Below are positions 6,066-12,009 of a stretch of 12,427 bases of DNA, piece after piece. Origin of the DNA: Thermomicrobiales bacterium. GTDB lineage: Bacteria > Chloroflexota > Chloroflexia > Thermomicrobiales > UBA6265. The translations under genes were made by a program, and so were the position numbers. The notes beneath the pieces are model-generated. The model searched no databases. It saw nothing but the letters and a program-made list of their open reading frames with translations, and was not told the origin of the DNA. The stretch lies in assembly GCA_030447145.1 (NCBI GenBank), contig JAUJLY010000040.1, forward strand, positions 1 through 12,427. The letters are read 5' to 3'. How positions within the stretch are numbered: position 1 is the first letter of the stretch; every line of letters starts with the position of its first letter.

Positions 6066-7169
6066 ATGGCAGATCCACGACTTGAGAAATGGGCCAATGC
6101 CCTCGCGGGGTACTCCGTTGACGTGCGGCCCGGGCAGACGGTTGCAATCACCGGTGGGACGGTAGCCTCACCGCTGATCCGTCAGGTGGCGAAGGCGGTG
6201 ACTGCGCGCGGCGGTCGCGCTGTCGTCCTGCCGACGCTGGAAGGCGTCGCGGCGGATCTCCTGTTACAGGGATCAGACGAGCAACTCCAGTACATCTCGC
6301 CGCTGGAGCAGTTTATCCGCACCGAGGCTGATGTGGTCATCATTATCCGGGCGGAGACGAATACGCGACGCATGTCGGCGGTGGATCCGGCCCGGCAGCG
6401 AATGTATACGGCCGCCCGGACTGAGCTGACCGAGGCCTACATGCGGCGCGCAGCGACAGGCGAGCTCGACTGGACGCTGACGCTCTATCCGACCGACGCC
6501 TATGCCCAGGACGCCGACATGGATACGGATGCCTACACCGATTTCGTGCTGAAGGCGTGCAAGCTGGATCGCGATGATCCCGTTGCCGCCTGGCAGGAGC
6601 TGCGTGAGGAGCAGCAGCGGCTGATCGACTGGCTGGATGGCAAGTCGGAGGTTCAGATGACCGGGCCCGACACGGACTTGACGCTCTCGGTGGAGGGGCG
6701 CACCTGGATCAATTCCGACGGGCGCCGGAACTTCCCGAGCGGGGAGATCTTCACGGGGCCGGTCGAGGATTCGGTCAATGGGCATATCTGGTTCTCCTTT
6801 CCGGTCGTGACGGCTGGACGCCAGATCGAGGACATTCGCCTGCGCTTCAAGGATGGCAAGGTTGTGGATGCGACTGCTGCGAAGAACGAGGAGTACCTGG
6901 TCCAGACACTGGATACGGATGAGGGCGCGCGCTACCTCGGTGAGCTCGCCTTTGGGACGAATTTCGATATCCAGCAGTTTACGAAGAACATCCTCTTCGA
7001 CGAAAAGATCGGTGGCACGGTCCACATGGCGGTCGGACGCGGGTATCCGGAGACCGGAAGCACCAACCAGTCCGCCATCCACTGGGACATGATCTGCGAC
7101 CTCCGGCAGGGCGGACAGATCACCGTCGATGGCGAGCTCTTCCAGAAGGAGGGCAGGTTCGTCGTCTAA
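6066..7169 (+). CDS. Aminopeptidase, peptidase family M29 (thermophilic metalloprotease)
   Basis: A 367-residue cytoplasmic metalloaminopeptidase. Family M29 enzymes (AmpS, PepS, aminopeptidase T) remove N-terminal residues using two metal ions. The N-terminal domain begins with VRPGQTVAITGG. The expected ligands are all present: Glu227 in PSGEIFTGP, Glu293 in LGELAFGTN, His320 in GGTVHMAVG, and His339 plus Asp341 in SAIHWDMICD. The Glu227-Glu293 spacing (66) equals that I recall for the AmpS ligands. Length is slightly below the usual ~400-410. ATG at 6066 follows GGAGAGGTAAGG; an in-frame start at 6039 would lie upstream of this site and is less likely. It appears monocistronic, with a hairpin after the stop at 7203-7232. 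Confidence 0.93.
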   Translation: MADPRLEKWANALAGYSVDVRPGQTVAITGGTVASPLIRQVAKAVTARGGRAVVLPTLEGVAADLLLQGSDEQLQYISPLEQFIRTEADVVIIIRAETNTRRMSAVDPARQRMYTAARTELTEAYMRRAATGELDWTLTLYPTDAYAQDADMDTDAYTDFVLKACKLDRDDPVAAWQELREEQQRLIDWLDGKSEVQMTGPDTDLTLSVEGRTWINSDGRRNFPSGEIFTGPVEDSVNGHIWFSFPVVTAGRQIEDIRLRFKDGKVVDATAAKNEEYLVQTLDTDEGARYLGELAFGTNFDIQQFTKNILFDEKIGGTVHMAVGRGYPETGSTNQSAIHWDMICDLRQGGQITVDGELFQKEGRFVV

Positions 7170-7202
7170 CGCGGCTAAAGGCCAGGAGTGACAGATACGA
7201 CC

Positions 7203-7232
7203 AGAGGGCAGAGGCCGCAGCCCCTGCCCTCT
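7203..7232. terminator. Hairpin between convergent genes, possible bidirectional terminator
   Basis: AGAGGGCAG (7203-7211) pairs perfectly with CTGCCCTCT (7224-7232) around a 12-base loop, midway between the aminopeptidase stop at 7169 and the DUF3303 stop at 7246. There is no T-tract on either side, so it is a weaker terminator candidate than its stem suggests. Confidence 0.45.
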
Positions 7233-7245
7233 CCATTCACAATGA

Positions 7246-7563
7246 CTAGAGTGCGATCGGGTCGTTGTCCGAGGAGCCGCTCAGGAACTTCTTCATGTCC
7301 TCGACGGTTCCCTCGTAGGTATTTTCGGTGATGGCTCGGACATCGAAGCTCATGACGTCCATGTAGGGTTGCAGGAATGCCGTCAGCTCACGGGGGTCGT
7401 CATAGTCGACAATGAGGAAGCCGGAACCACCACCGACGAGGTTGTACCACCCCTTGATGTTTTCCGGCTTGTTCTTGCCCGACTCGTGCTGTCGCACGAC
7501 GCGCTCGGCGACATCCTTACGAGTGGTGCCGGGAAACCAGGTGAATGCGCAATAGAAGAGCAT
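7246..7563 (-). CDS. DUF3303 domain-containing protein
   Basis: A 105-residue protein that starts MLFYCAFTWFPGTTRKDVAE and contains GWYNLVGGGSGFLIVDYDD and MDVMSFDVRAITEN, the pattern of DUF3303. Members are small ferredoxin-like alpha/beta-barrel proteins of unknown function. The fold is compact and cytoplasmic, with no signal peptide or membrane helix. ATG at 7563 is chosen since AAAGGGAGA precedes it at proper distance; an extension to 7677 adds residues unlike the family. It is convergent with the aminopeptidase and divergent from the rRNA methyltransferase, so it seems to stand alone. Confidence 0.85.
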   Translation of the reverse strand: MLFYCAFTWFPGTTRKDVAERVVRQHESGKNKPENIKGWYNLVGGGSGFLIVDYDDPRELTAFLQPYMDVMSFDVRAITENTYEGTVEDMKKFLSGSSDNDPIAL

Positions 7564-7803
7564 TGTTCTCCCTTTCTCAGCAGAGGGCGCATCGCTGCGT
7601 CCTGCACATTTTCCTGACAACAGTCCGGAGGTCAGCCATGATCTCCATAGCATAATGGCCAGCACAACGCATGCCAACTCCTCACTAACAGCGTAGCGGC
7701 AGTCGGAACAGATGCACCCGGAGAACTGGCGATCGATACTTACGACGAAGCAACCTCAATCGTCACATCCCTGCTCATCGCCGAGGCAGGAACCGTCACG
7801 CCG

Positions 7804-8787
7804 GTGGAGCGATGGCTCGTGCTTGGTGGGGACGGCGCCCTTGTGGCTCAGGTGGCCGGTATGGGAGGTGAAGTGCGTTGGCGAGCGGTGGATGCCAGGG
7901 AGCTGGCCCGTATTCCGCCCAGTGCGGTCGTGACCGGTACTATCGATTCCGTGTTGTACGGATGCGTGTTGCTTCCTCTCCCGACCAATCGTGACCTTGC
8001 GCGGCGGTGGCTGCTGCAGGCAAGGGACTCGCTGGAGCGGGGCGGGGTGCTGATCCTTGCCGGAGCGAATGCGGAAGGCGCGAAATCGGTCACCGCAGAC
8101 GCCGAACGGGTCTTCGGTACGCCCATTGCCGAGTATTACCGCCAGAGGCACCGCATCACCCGCTTCAGGAAGACGGAAGAGGGCCGTGATCTGCCGGCGT
8201 GGGCGAGTGCGGACGGTATCGTGCCCGGAACCTGGCAGCGGTTCGATGTTGATCTGGGCGAGGATGTCGTTTCGCTTGAGACGCAACCGGGTGTCTTTGC
8301 CGGGAATCGCCTGGATGCTGGAACCCGGCTGCTGCTCCAGCATCTGGAGGTCGAGCAGGGCGAGCGAGTTCTCGATGTCGGTTGTGGCGCCGGTATCATC
8401 GGGATTGCGGCCAGCCGGGGGGGGGTGGGGCACGTCGACCTCGTCGATGCCAACCTCCTGGCGGTTGAGGTTTCGGAACGGAATCTTGAGCGGTTGGGGG
8501 TGTCGGGCTGTGCGCTGGCGAGCGATGTCTTCTCTGGCATCCCGAACGAGCGATATGACCTGATTATGAGCAATCCGCCATTTCATCGGGGCAAGCAGGT
8601 GGATTACTCCGTCGCCGACCGGCTGATTGGCGAAGCACCAGAGCATCTGACGCGGGGAGGACGCCTGCTCATCGTCGCGAATGCGTTCCTGGCATATGGG
8701 AAGCAGATGGAGAGGGTCTTTCGACAGGTGGAGACGGTTGCCGCAACACGGCAGTACCACGTCCTGGTGGGGACAGAGCCGAGGTAA
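7804..8787 (+). CDS. RsmC/RlmG-like class I rRNA guanine-N2 methyltransferase
   Basis: The protein has 327 residues from GTG at 7804. The N-terminal half resembles the degenerate, non-catalytic domain of RsmC (LPLPTNRDLARRWLLQARDS, then RGGVLILAGANAEGAKS). The C-terminal half is the active MTase domain: RYRTRPG-like QPGVFAGNRLDAGT, motif I VLDVGCGAGIIG (189-200), motif IV NPPF (257-260) and VANAFLAYGK. RsmC/RlmG methylate guanine N2 in 16S or 23S rRNA with SAM; which site applies here is unknown. The start is doubtful. GTG has no good ribosome site, and the same frame stays open back to 7651 with protein-like content (ELAIDTYDEATSIVTSLLIA). ATG at 7712 would join this frame if one base were missing after it. 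A G9 tract occurs at 8417-8425, in frame. Its last ten codons recur at 9051-9080. Confidence 0.85.
   Translation: MERWLVLGGDGALVAQVAGMGGEVRWRAVDARELARIPPSAVVTGTIDSVLYGCVLLPLPTNRDLARRWLLQARDSLERGGVLILAGANAEGAKSVTADAERVFGTPIAEYYRQRHRITRFRKTEEGRDLPAWASADGIVPGTWQRFDVDLGEDVVSLETQPGVFAGNRLDAGTRLLLQHLEVEQGERVLDVGCGAGIIGIAASRGGVGHVDLVDANLLAVEVSERNLERLGVSGCALASDVFSGIPNERYDLIMSNPPFHRGKQVDYSVADRLIGEAPEHLTRGGRLLIVANAFLAYGKQMERVFRQVETVAATRQYHVLVGTEPR
8758..8787 (+). repeat. 30-bp direct repeat, copy 1 (3' end of the methyltransferase gene)
   Basis: CACGTCCTGGTGGGGACAGA continuing to GCCGAGGTAA encodes HVLVGTEPR and the stop. The copy at 9051-9080 is identical at 28 of 30 positions; the two changes fall in adjacent positions and turn GTG (Val) into GCC (Ala) together with the neighbouring codon context. 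Confidence 0.85.
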
Positions 8788-8971
8788 CAGCGGCTCCCCT
8801 ATATGTGGCTCAGGGGCGGACAGGTGAGGTTCCAGATCTAGCCCACGACTCCTCCAGGACAGACACTATCCACAGGAGTCACGTATGCCGGGTTGGAGCG
8901 ATCACGTTGGCGGGGGATTTGCGGCCAGCAGAGATGCGTCGACAGCCACGCCAATGAGGCGGCTGCGCCGC

Positions 8972-9016
8972 ATGCGCTTCCCGCGGGGATTCCTCGCTCC
9001 GCCCGGAATGACGGAA
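8972..9016. repeat. Dispersed intergenic repeat, copy C
   Basis: It begins ATGCGCTTCCCGCGGGGATT and ends CGGAATGACGGAAA, aligning over its full length with copy A about 8 kb away, with one gap in the first 24 bases and a shorter middle. It lies inside the 263-base segment bounded by the 30-bp direct repeat. Confidence 0.6.
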
Positions 9017-9050
9017 AGCGCAAGACCGACGCTAATTGTGCGGAAGAAAA

Positions 9051-9080
9051 CACGTCCTGGCCGGGACAGAGCCGAGGTAA
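9051..9080 (+). repeat. 30-bp direct repeat, copy 2 (relic of a methyltransferase 3' end)
   Basis: CACGTCCTGGCCGGGACAGA continuing to GCCGAGGTAA would encode HVLAGTEPR and stop. Just upstream in the same frame CGRK precedes HVL, faintly like the TRQY before HVL in the intact gene; then a TAA blocks the frame. It sits 11 bases beyond the stop of the LOG gene on the other strand. Confidence 0.8.
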
Positions 9081-9091
9081 TGCGGAAGCGC

Positions 9092-9679
9092 TTATGGGAC
9101 CGGGGTTTCGTTTATCCACTTCGGGGTAGTTGTCGGCGTCCAGGCGGACATGCGGTGGAGTAGGGAAGTCGGGTCTGTGTCCTCCAGCACCATCGCGCGG
9201 TGATCTGCCCGGACGAATCCGGCCTCGACCGCATCATCGAAGAAGGCACGCAGATGCTGGAAGAACCCGCTGCCGGTATCGAGCAGGCCGCACGGCTTTT
9301 CGTGAATGCCGAGCTGGGCCCATGTCAGGATCTCGCAGAACTCGTCAAGCGTGCCGAAGCCACCCGGGAGCGCTATGAAGCCGTCCGCTTCCTGCTCCAT
9401 CAATGCCTTTCGCTCGTGCATCGACCTGGTGATGCGGAGTTGCGAGACGCCGGTGTGACCGAGCTCCTTGTCCATCAGCGCCTGGGGAATCACCCCGATC
9501 ACCTCGCCGCCTGCCTTCAGGGCCGCATCGGCAACGGCTCCCATCAGCCCGACCCGGCCTCCACCAAAGACGAGCGTGAGATCCCGGTGTGCGATCTCGC
9601 GGCCCAGCCTCCGGGCGAGATCGACATACTCGGGGCTGGTGCCGGTGCTGGAGCCACAGAAGACCGTTACTGATTTCAT
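9092..9679 (-). CDS. LOG family protein (cytokinin riboside 5'-monophosphate phosphoribohydrolase-like)
   Basis: A 195-residue Rossmann-like protein with the family's two diagnostic stretches: GGGRVGLMG (39-47) and PGGFGTLDE (105-113, Glu113 being the expected catalytic acid), plus Arg90 in MHERKALM. It begins MKSVTVFCGSSTGTSPEY, the standard start. LOG enzymes release the base from nucleoside 5'-monophosphates; bacterial members often accept AMP or cytokinin nucleotides, but the physiological role is usually unclear. ATG at 9679 has GGAG seven bases upstream; the open frame extends to 9952 but that part overlaps the cupin gene and is not conserved. It may share a transcript with the cupin upstream, 115 bases away. 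The gap contains ACCGATG...CATCGGT (9717-9738), a 7-bp hairpin without T-tract. Confidence 0.92.
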   Translation of the reverse strand: MKSVTVFCGSSTGTSPEYVDLARRLGREIAHRDLTLVFGGGRVGLMGAVADAALKAGGEVIGVIPQALMDKELGHTGVSQLRITRSMHERKALMEQEADGFIALPGGFGTLDEFCEILTWAQLGIHEKPCGLLDTGSGFFQHLRAFFDDAVEAGFVRADHRAMVLEDTDPTSLLHRMSAWTPTTTPKWINETPVP

Positions 9680-9794
9680 GAGCCAACTCCATCTGATATT
9701 CAGGTGATGCGGCTTCACCGATGATGAATCCCATCGGTCGTTGGTCACCGCGACAGGAATGCTTTTCTTCGAATCCGGCGAGGGGTACCTGCGG

Positions 9795-10312
9795 TCACCG
9801 ATCGATCTGCCACTGCTCCATGAGGGGGCCGTGCTGGCCGAGGACCGGGTCGCTCTCCGGCAGTGAGACGGCCGCGATCTGCCTCTCGGCATCGGGACGC
9901 TCGCCTGGATTGCCGTAGCACATGTCAGGTGACTGACCGGGCGGATACCCACCGACGATCAGGTAATCATCGCTGTGGCCGAGGTTCCTGTGCGCTGTCC
10001 CGGCCGGGAGCACGACGACATCTGTAGCATGGAGGCTGACGCTCCGGCTGTCGGGTCCGCCAAGCTGGACCTGGACTGTCCCCCGGGCGCACCCGAGCAC
10101 CTCGTGCGCGGTGGCGTGATAGTGGTGAAAGTCGAAGATGCCATTGCGCCAGAGACCACTCCATCCGTTCTCGACAAAGCGTTCCTCAATGGACCGGGCC
10201 GGGTCCTGCGCGTCAAGCGGGATCGCCTGGCGGTAGAGGATCACGGGCAGCGGGTTGTTCGGAAAGGTGCCGTCTTCTTCAAGGACGAAAGTTTCGACGT
10301 TGATTCTGTCAT
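9795..10312 (-). CDS. Cupin-domain protein, YjlB-like, with a frameshift at its start
   Basis: The cupin core is clear: NGWSGLWRNGIFDFHHYHAT, then HEVLGCARGTVQVQLGG and VVVLPAGTAHRNLG, with His residues in HHYH and AH suited to metal binding, and YGNPGERPDAERQI and LPESDPVLGQHGPL at the end. This matches small YjlB-like cupins (~165-172 residues) of unknown function. In frame, the first usable start is GTG at 10244. However, the frame upstream reads INVETFVLEEDGTFPNNPLP, a family-like N-terminus, back to about 10307 without any start codon. An ATG at 10312 with GGAGG seven bases upstream is out of that frame by one base. So one base seems lost directly after the start. As written, the ATG frame stops after 23 codons. 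It overlaps a microprotein gene upstream (ATGA). Confidence 0.8.
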
Positions 10313-10425
10313 TGCGGTGCCTCCAACCAGCAGAAAACGCTCACCGGTACCACTATCCCTGCAATGCACTCCATCGCAGCGATTGCACCCTTGGGCATGC
10401 GAAGCGGCTTGCGGTCCACGATCAT
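10309..10425 (-). CDS. Putative 38-residue membrane microprotein between VTT and cupin genes
   Basis: The frame starts with ATG at 10425-10423, which overlaps the VTT stop TGA (10424-10422). It ends with TGA at 10311-10309, which overlaps the cupin ATG (10312-10310). Both joints are four-base ATGA overlaps, the usual sign of translational coupling. The product begins MIVDRKPLRMPKGAIAAMEC and continues with IAGIVVPVSVFCWLEAPQ: a short basic N-terminus followed by one hydrophobic segment of about 20 residues. I know no family for it. No Shine-Dalgarno site precedes its ATG, so it would depend on coupling. Its 3' end carries the GGAGG of the cupin. It could be chance, but the double overlap argues for a real gene. 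Confidence 0.45.
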   Translation of the reverse strand: MIVDRKPLRMPKGAIAAMECIAGIVVPVSVFCWLEAPQ

Positions 10426-11093
10426 GGTTGGCCGGGAGTTGGTTCGCGTGCCGGAGACGCCGGTGCTGTGAGTCGCCTCCCGACGAACCATGCGATTGCT
10501 GCCAGCATCATGACCGACACGGCGACGAGCGCTCCACTCGCGAGATCGGTGGCCAGGGAGCCGGCGATCGCGTAGACGATTGCCGGGGGGAGGGTCCTGA
10601 TCGTCATCGCAAGGAGCACCCTCTACCATCCAAGGTCCGTTGTGCCGGACATCACCGCAACCGTCTCCGCGACAACGGGCAGAAAGCGGGAGATCAGGAT
10701 CGCTGTCATTCCCCAGCGATGAATCAGCAGGGCGGCGTTCTCCTGCTCGGCCGGAGAGACGATGCGCCCCAACAATGCGCTGCCGCGGTGCCCGATGTAC
10801 CAGCCGATCATGGCGCCGCTGACGCTGGTGGTCAGTGAGAGCAGGGTTCCTCGCGCGATCCCGAAGGCCGCCCCGTGGGCGATCATGATCACGCTCGAGG
10901 GGATGGGCAGGAGGACATCAGCCAGCAGGAGACCTCCGCCGAGGAGCGCGGCGCCCATGTCGCCATCCTGGATCCTCGTGGACGGATCGACGAGAAGGGA
11001 TATCCCGAGGGCTTCGACAAGGAGAAAACTGACGAGCGCAAACGTCGCGATGGCGGCTGCAACGATCCAGAAGCGTTTCATGGTGGGGTACAT
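10422..11093 (-). pseudogene. VTT-domain (TVP38/TMEM64, DedA-like) membrane protein interrupted by TAG
   Basis: The first part has an N-terminal helix (RFWIVAAAIATFALVSFLLV), then LLLADVLLPIPSSVIMIAHG, AAFGIARGTLLS, GAMIGWYIGHRGSALLGR and ILISRFLPVVAETVAVMSG, the VTT pattern with the F-x-P-x-x-x-E motif. A TAG at 10625-10623 follows TTDLGW. The same frame then continues RVLLAMTIRTLPPAIVYAIA and further hydrophobic segments to TGA at 10424-10422, as the family does. With the TAG read through, the length (~223 codons) is normal. VTT proteins are implicated in lipid scrambling or ion homeostasis in the inner membrane. ATG at 11093 or 11081 could be the start; neither has a ribosome site. The natural stop overlaps the microprotein gene. 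Confidence 0.8.
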
Positions 11094-11402
11094 CCGCGGA
11101 ACGATATGAGATCAAGGCAGCAGACCGGGCACAGTTCTCTTGTCCAGGGGACTATGTGGATGGACCGTTGCGCGCCGCTGCCACCTGAGCATTGTATCTC
11201 CTTGTCGATTGCGTGCAACGCGGGCCAGCGTTTGATGTTCCCGGATATGTGGAGGAAATTGTCGGCCTGGGGAAGCGTACATGCGGAACAAGGTGTCGCC
11301 GCTCCAGGAGAATTGGCAAGCTTCAAGCCGGTGGACGGAAGGAGCCCACCGGCACCGGGTACATGCGCCATTGGGACGAAGGGATTTTGATTGACGTTCG
11401 TC
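11094..11402. other. Gene-free divergent region
   Basis: About 310 bases between the VTT gene (-) and the kinase-like gene (+). The open frames here have no family resemblance. The only clear structure is a perfect 8-bp hairpin, GCCGGTGG (11327-11334) with CCACCGGC (11346-11353), about 50 bases before the kinase start. It presumably holds both promoters, but I cannot place them. Confidence 0.5.
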
Positions 11403-11920
11403 ATGCGCGTTCACATCGCAGGTGGCCGGGCAGCAGCAAGACGACGCTGGCCCACAGCCTCGCGAGGGAACGCTCGCTTCCGTTATGCGAACTGGATACC
11501 GTTGCGTACGAGCACGGAGCAGGTGTGAAGCGGCCACTCGATCTGCGCCTGGCCGATGTCGCCACTATCTCCGGGCAAGATGCCTGGATCACCAAGGGCA
11601 TATTCCTGGGGTGGACATATGAGCTGTTCGACCGGGCCGACGCAATTATCTGGCTTGACCTTCCGTGGCGCCTGGCTGCGTGGAGGATCCTGCTGAGACA
11701 CGCCCGGGCAAGCCGCGCGGGAGCAAACCCTCACCACGGGTTTCGCCCGCTGATCAAGTTCCTGCTGAATGCGAGGCGGTATTATCGCGCACCGGCCAAC
11801 ATTGCGGCCGCTCCCGATGACGACCGGGCGGTTACCAGGGACGCTACCGCCAATCTCCTTGCGCGGTATGGGGGAAGACCATTCACTGCCGGTCAGGGCA
11901 GAATGTCGAGGCAGCAATGA
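11403..11920 (+). pseudogene. P-loop kinase-like (adenylate kinase/FlaR-related) protein, frameshift in Walker A
   Basis: ATG at 11403 reads MRVHIAGG, the start of a P-loop kinase. In the next frame, from about 11429, GSSKTTLAHSLARERSLPLC continues the Walker A motif and the following helix. One extra base between them (CCG for Pro, i.e. a CCC run read as CC at 11426-11427) would give GGPGSSKTT. The rest is intact in the second frame: CELDTVAYEHG, WITKGIFLGWTYELFDRADA, IIWLDLPWRLAAWRILLRHA and an Arg/Lys-rich LLNARRYYRAP, ending TGA at 11920. The repaired length is 172 residues, as usual for small kinases resembling 'topology modulation protein FlaR'. Substrate unknown. The second Gly of the usual GSGKT is Ser here. 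As written the ATG frame loses the motif. Confidence 0.8.
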
Positions 11921-12009
11921 GGTCGATAGCGGCCCATTACGCCGGTTGATCCTTTCCAGATCATCATGTCTGTGGATGGACCGTGTCTACCCGGCATCCA
12001 ACGACGAAA

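Larger units (their letters stand above)
8788..9091. other. Gene-free region between convergent genes
   Basis: About 300 bases with no credible gene: the open frames here are Arg- and Pro-rich and cross the dispersed repeat. It holds an inverted repeat GACTCCT...AGGAGTC (8847-8853 and 8874-8880), copy C of the dispersed repeat, and a second copy of the end of the methyltransferase gene. Confidence 0.6.

Noticed and set aside
6273..7082. 269-codon open frame antisense to the aminopeptidase
   Set aside because: Arg/His/Leu-rich antisense composition, no ribosome site, and the plus-strand gene has all M29 ligands.
7756..8760. 334-codon open frame antisense to the RsmC-like gene
   Set aside because: Antisense composition, no motif; the plus-strand frame has motif I and NPPF.
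8885..9163. Open frames of 78-92 codons across the gap after the RsmC-like gene
   Set aside because: They cross a dispersed repeat and a duplicated gene end, have no family resemblance and low-complexity Arg/Pro content.
4506..10625. Genome-wide reassignment of TAG to an amino acid
   Set aside because: TAG ends several genes at their natural length here (the lyase, XRE, DUF3303 and the permease tail), so general recoding is unlikely; local suppression is left open in the findings.
11155..11984. 14-base direct repeat TGTGGATGGACCGT at 11155-11168 and 11971-11984, flanking the kinase gene
   Set aside because: One 14-base match is fairly likely by chance in 12 kb, and the flanks do not extend the similarity.
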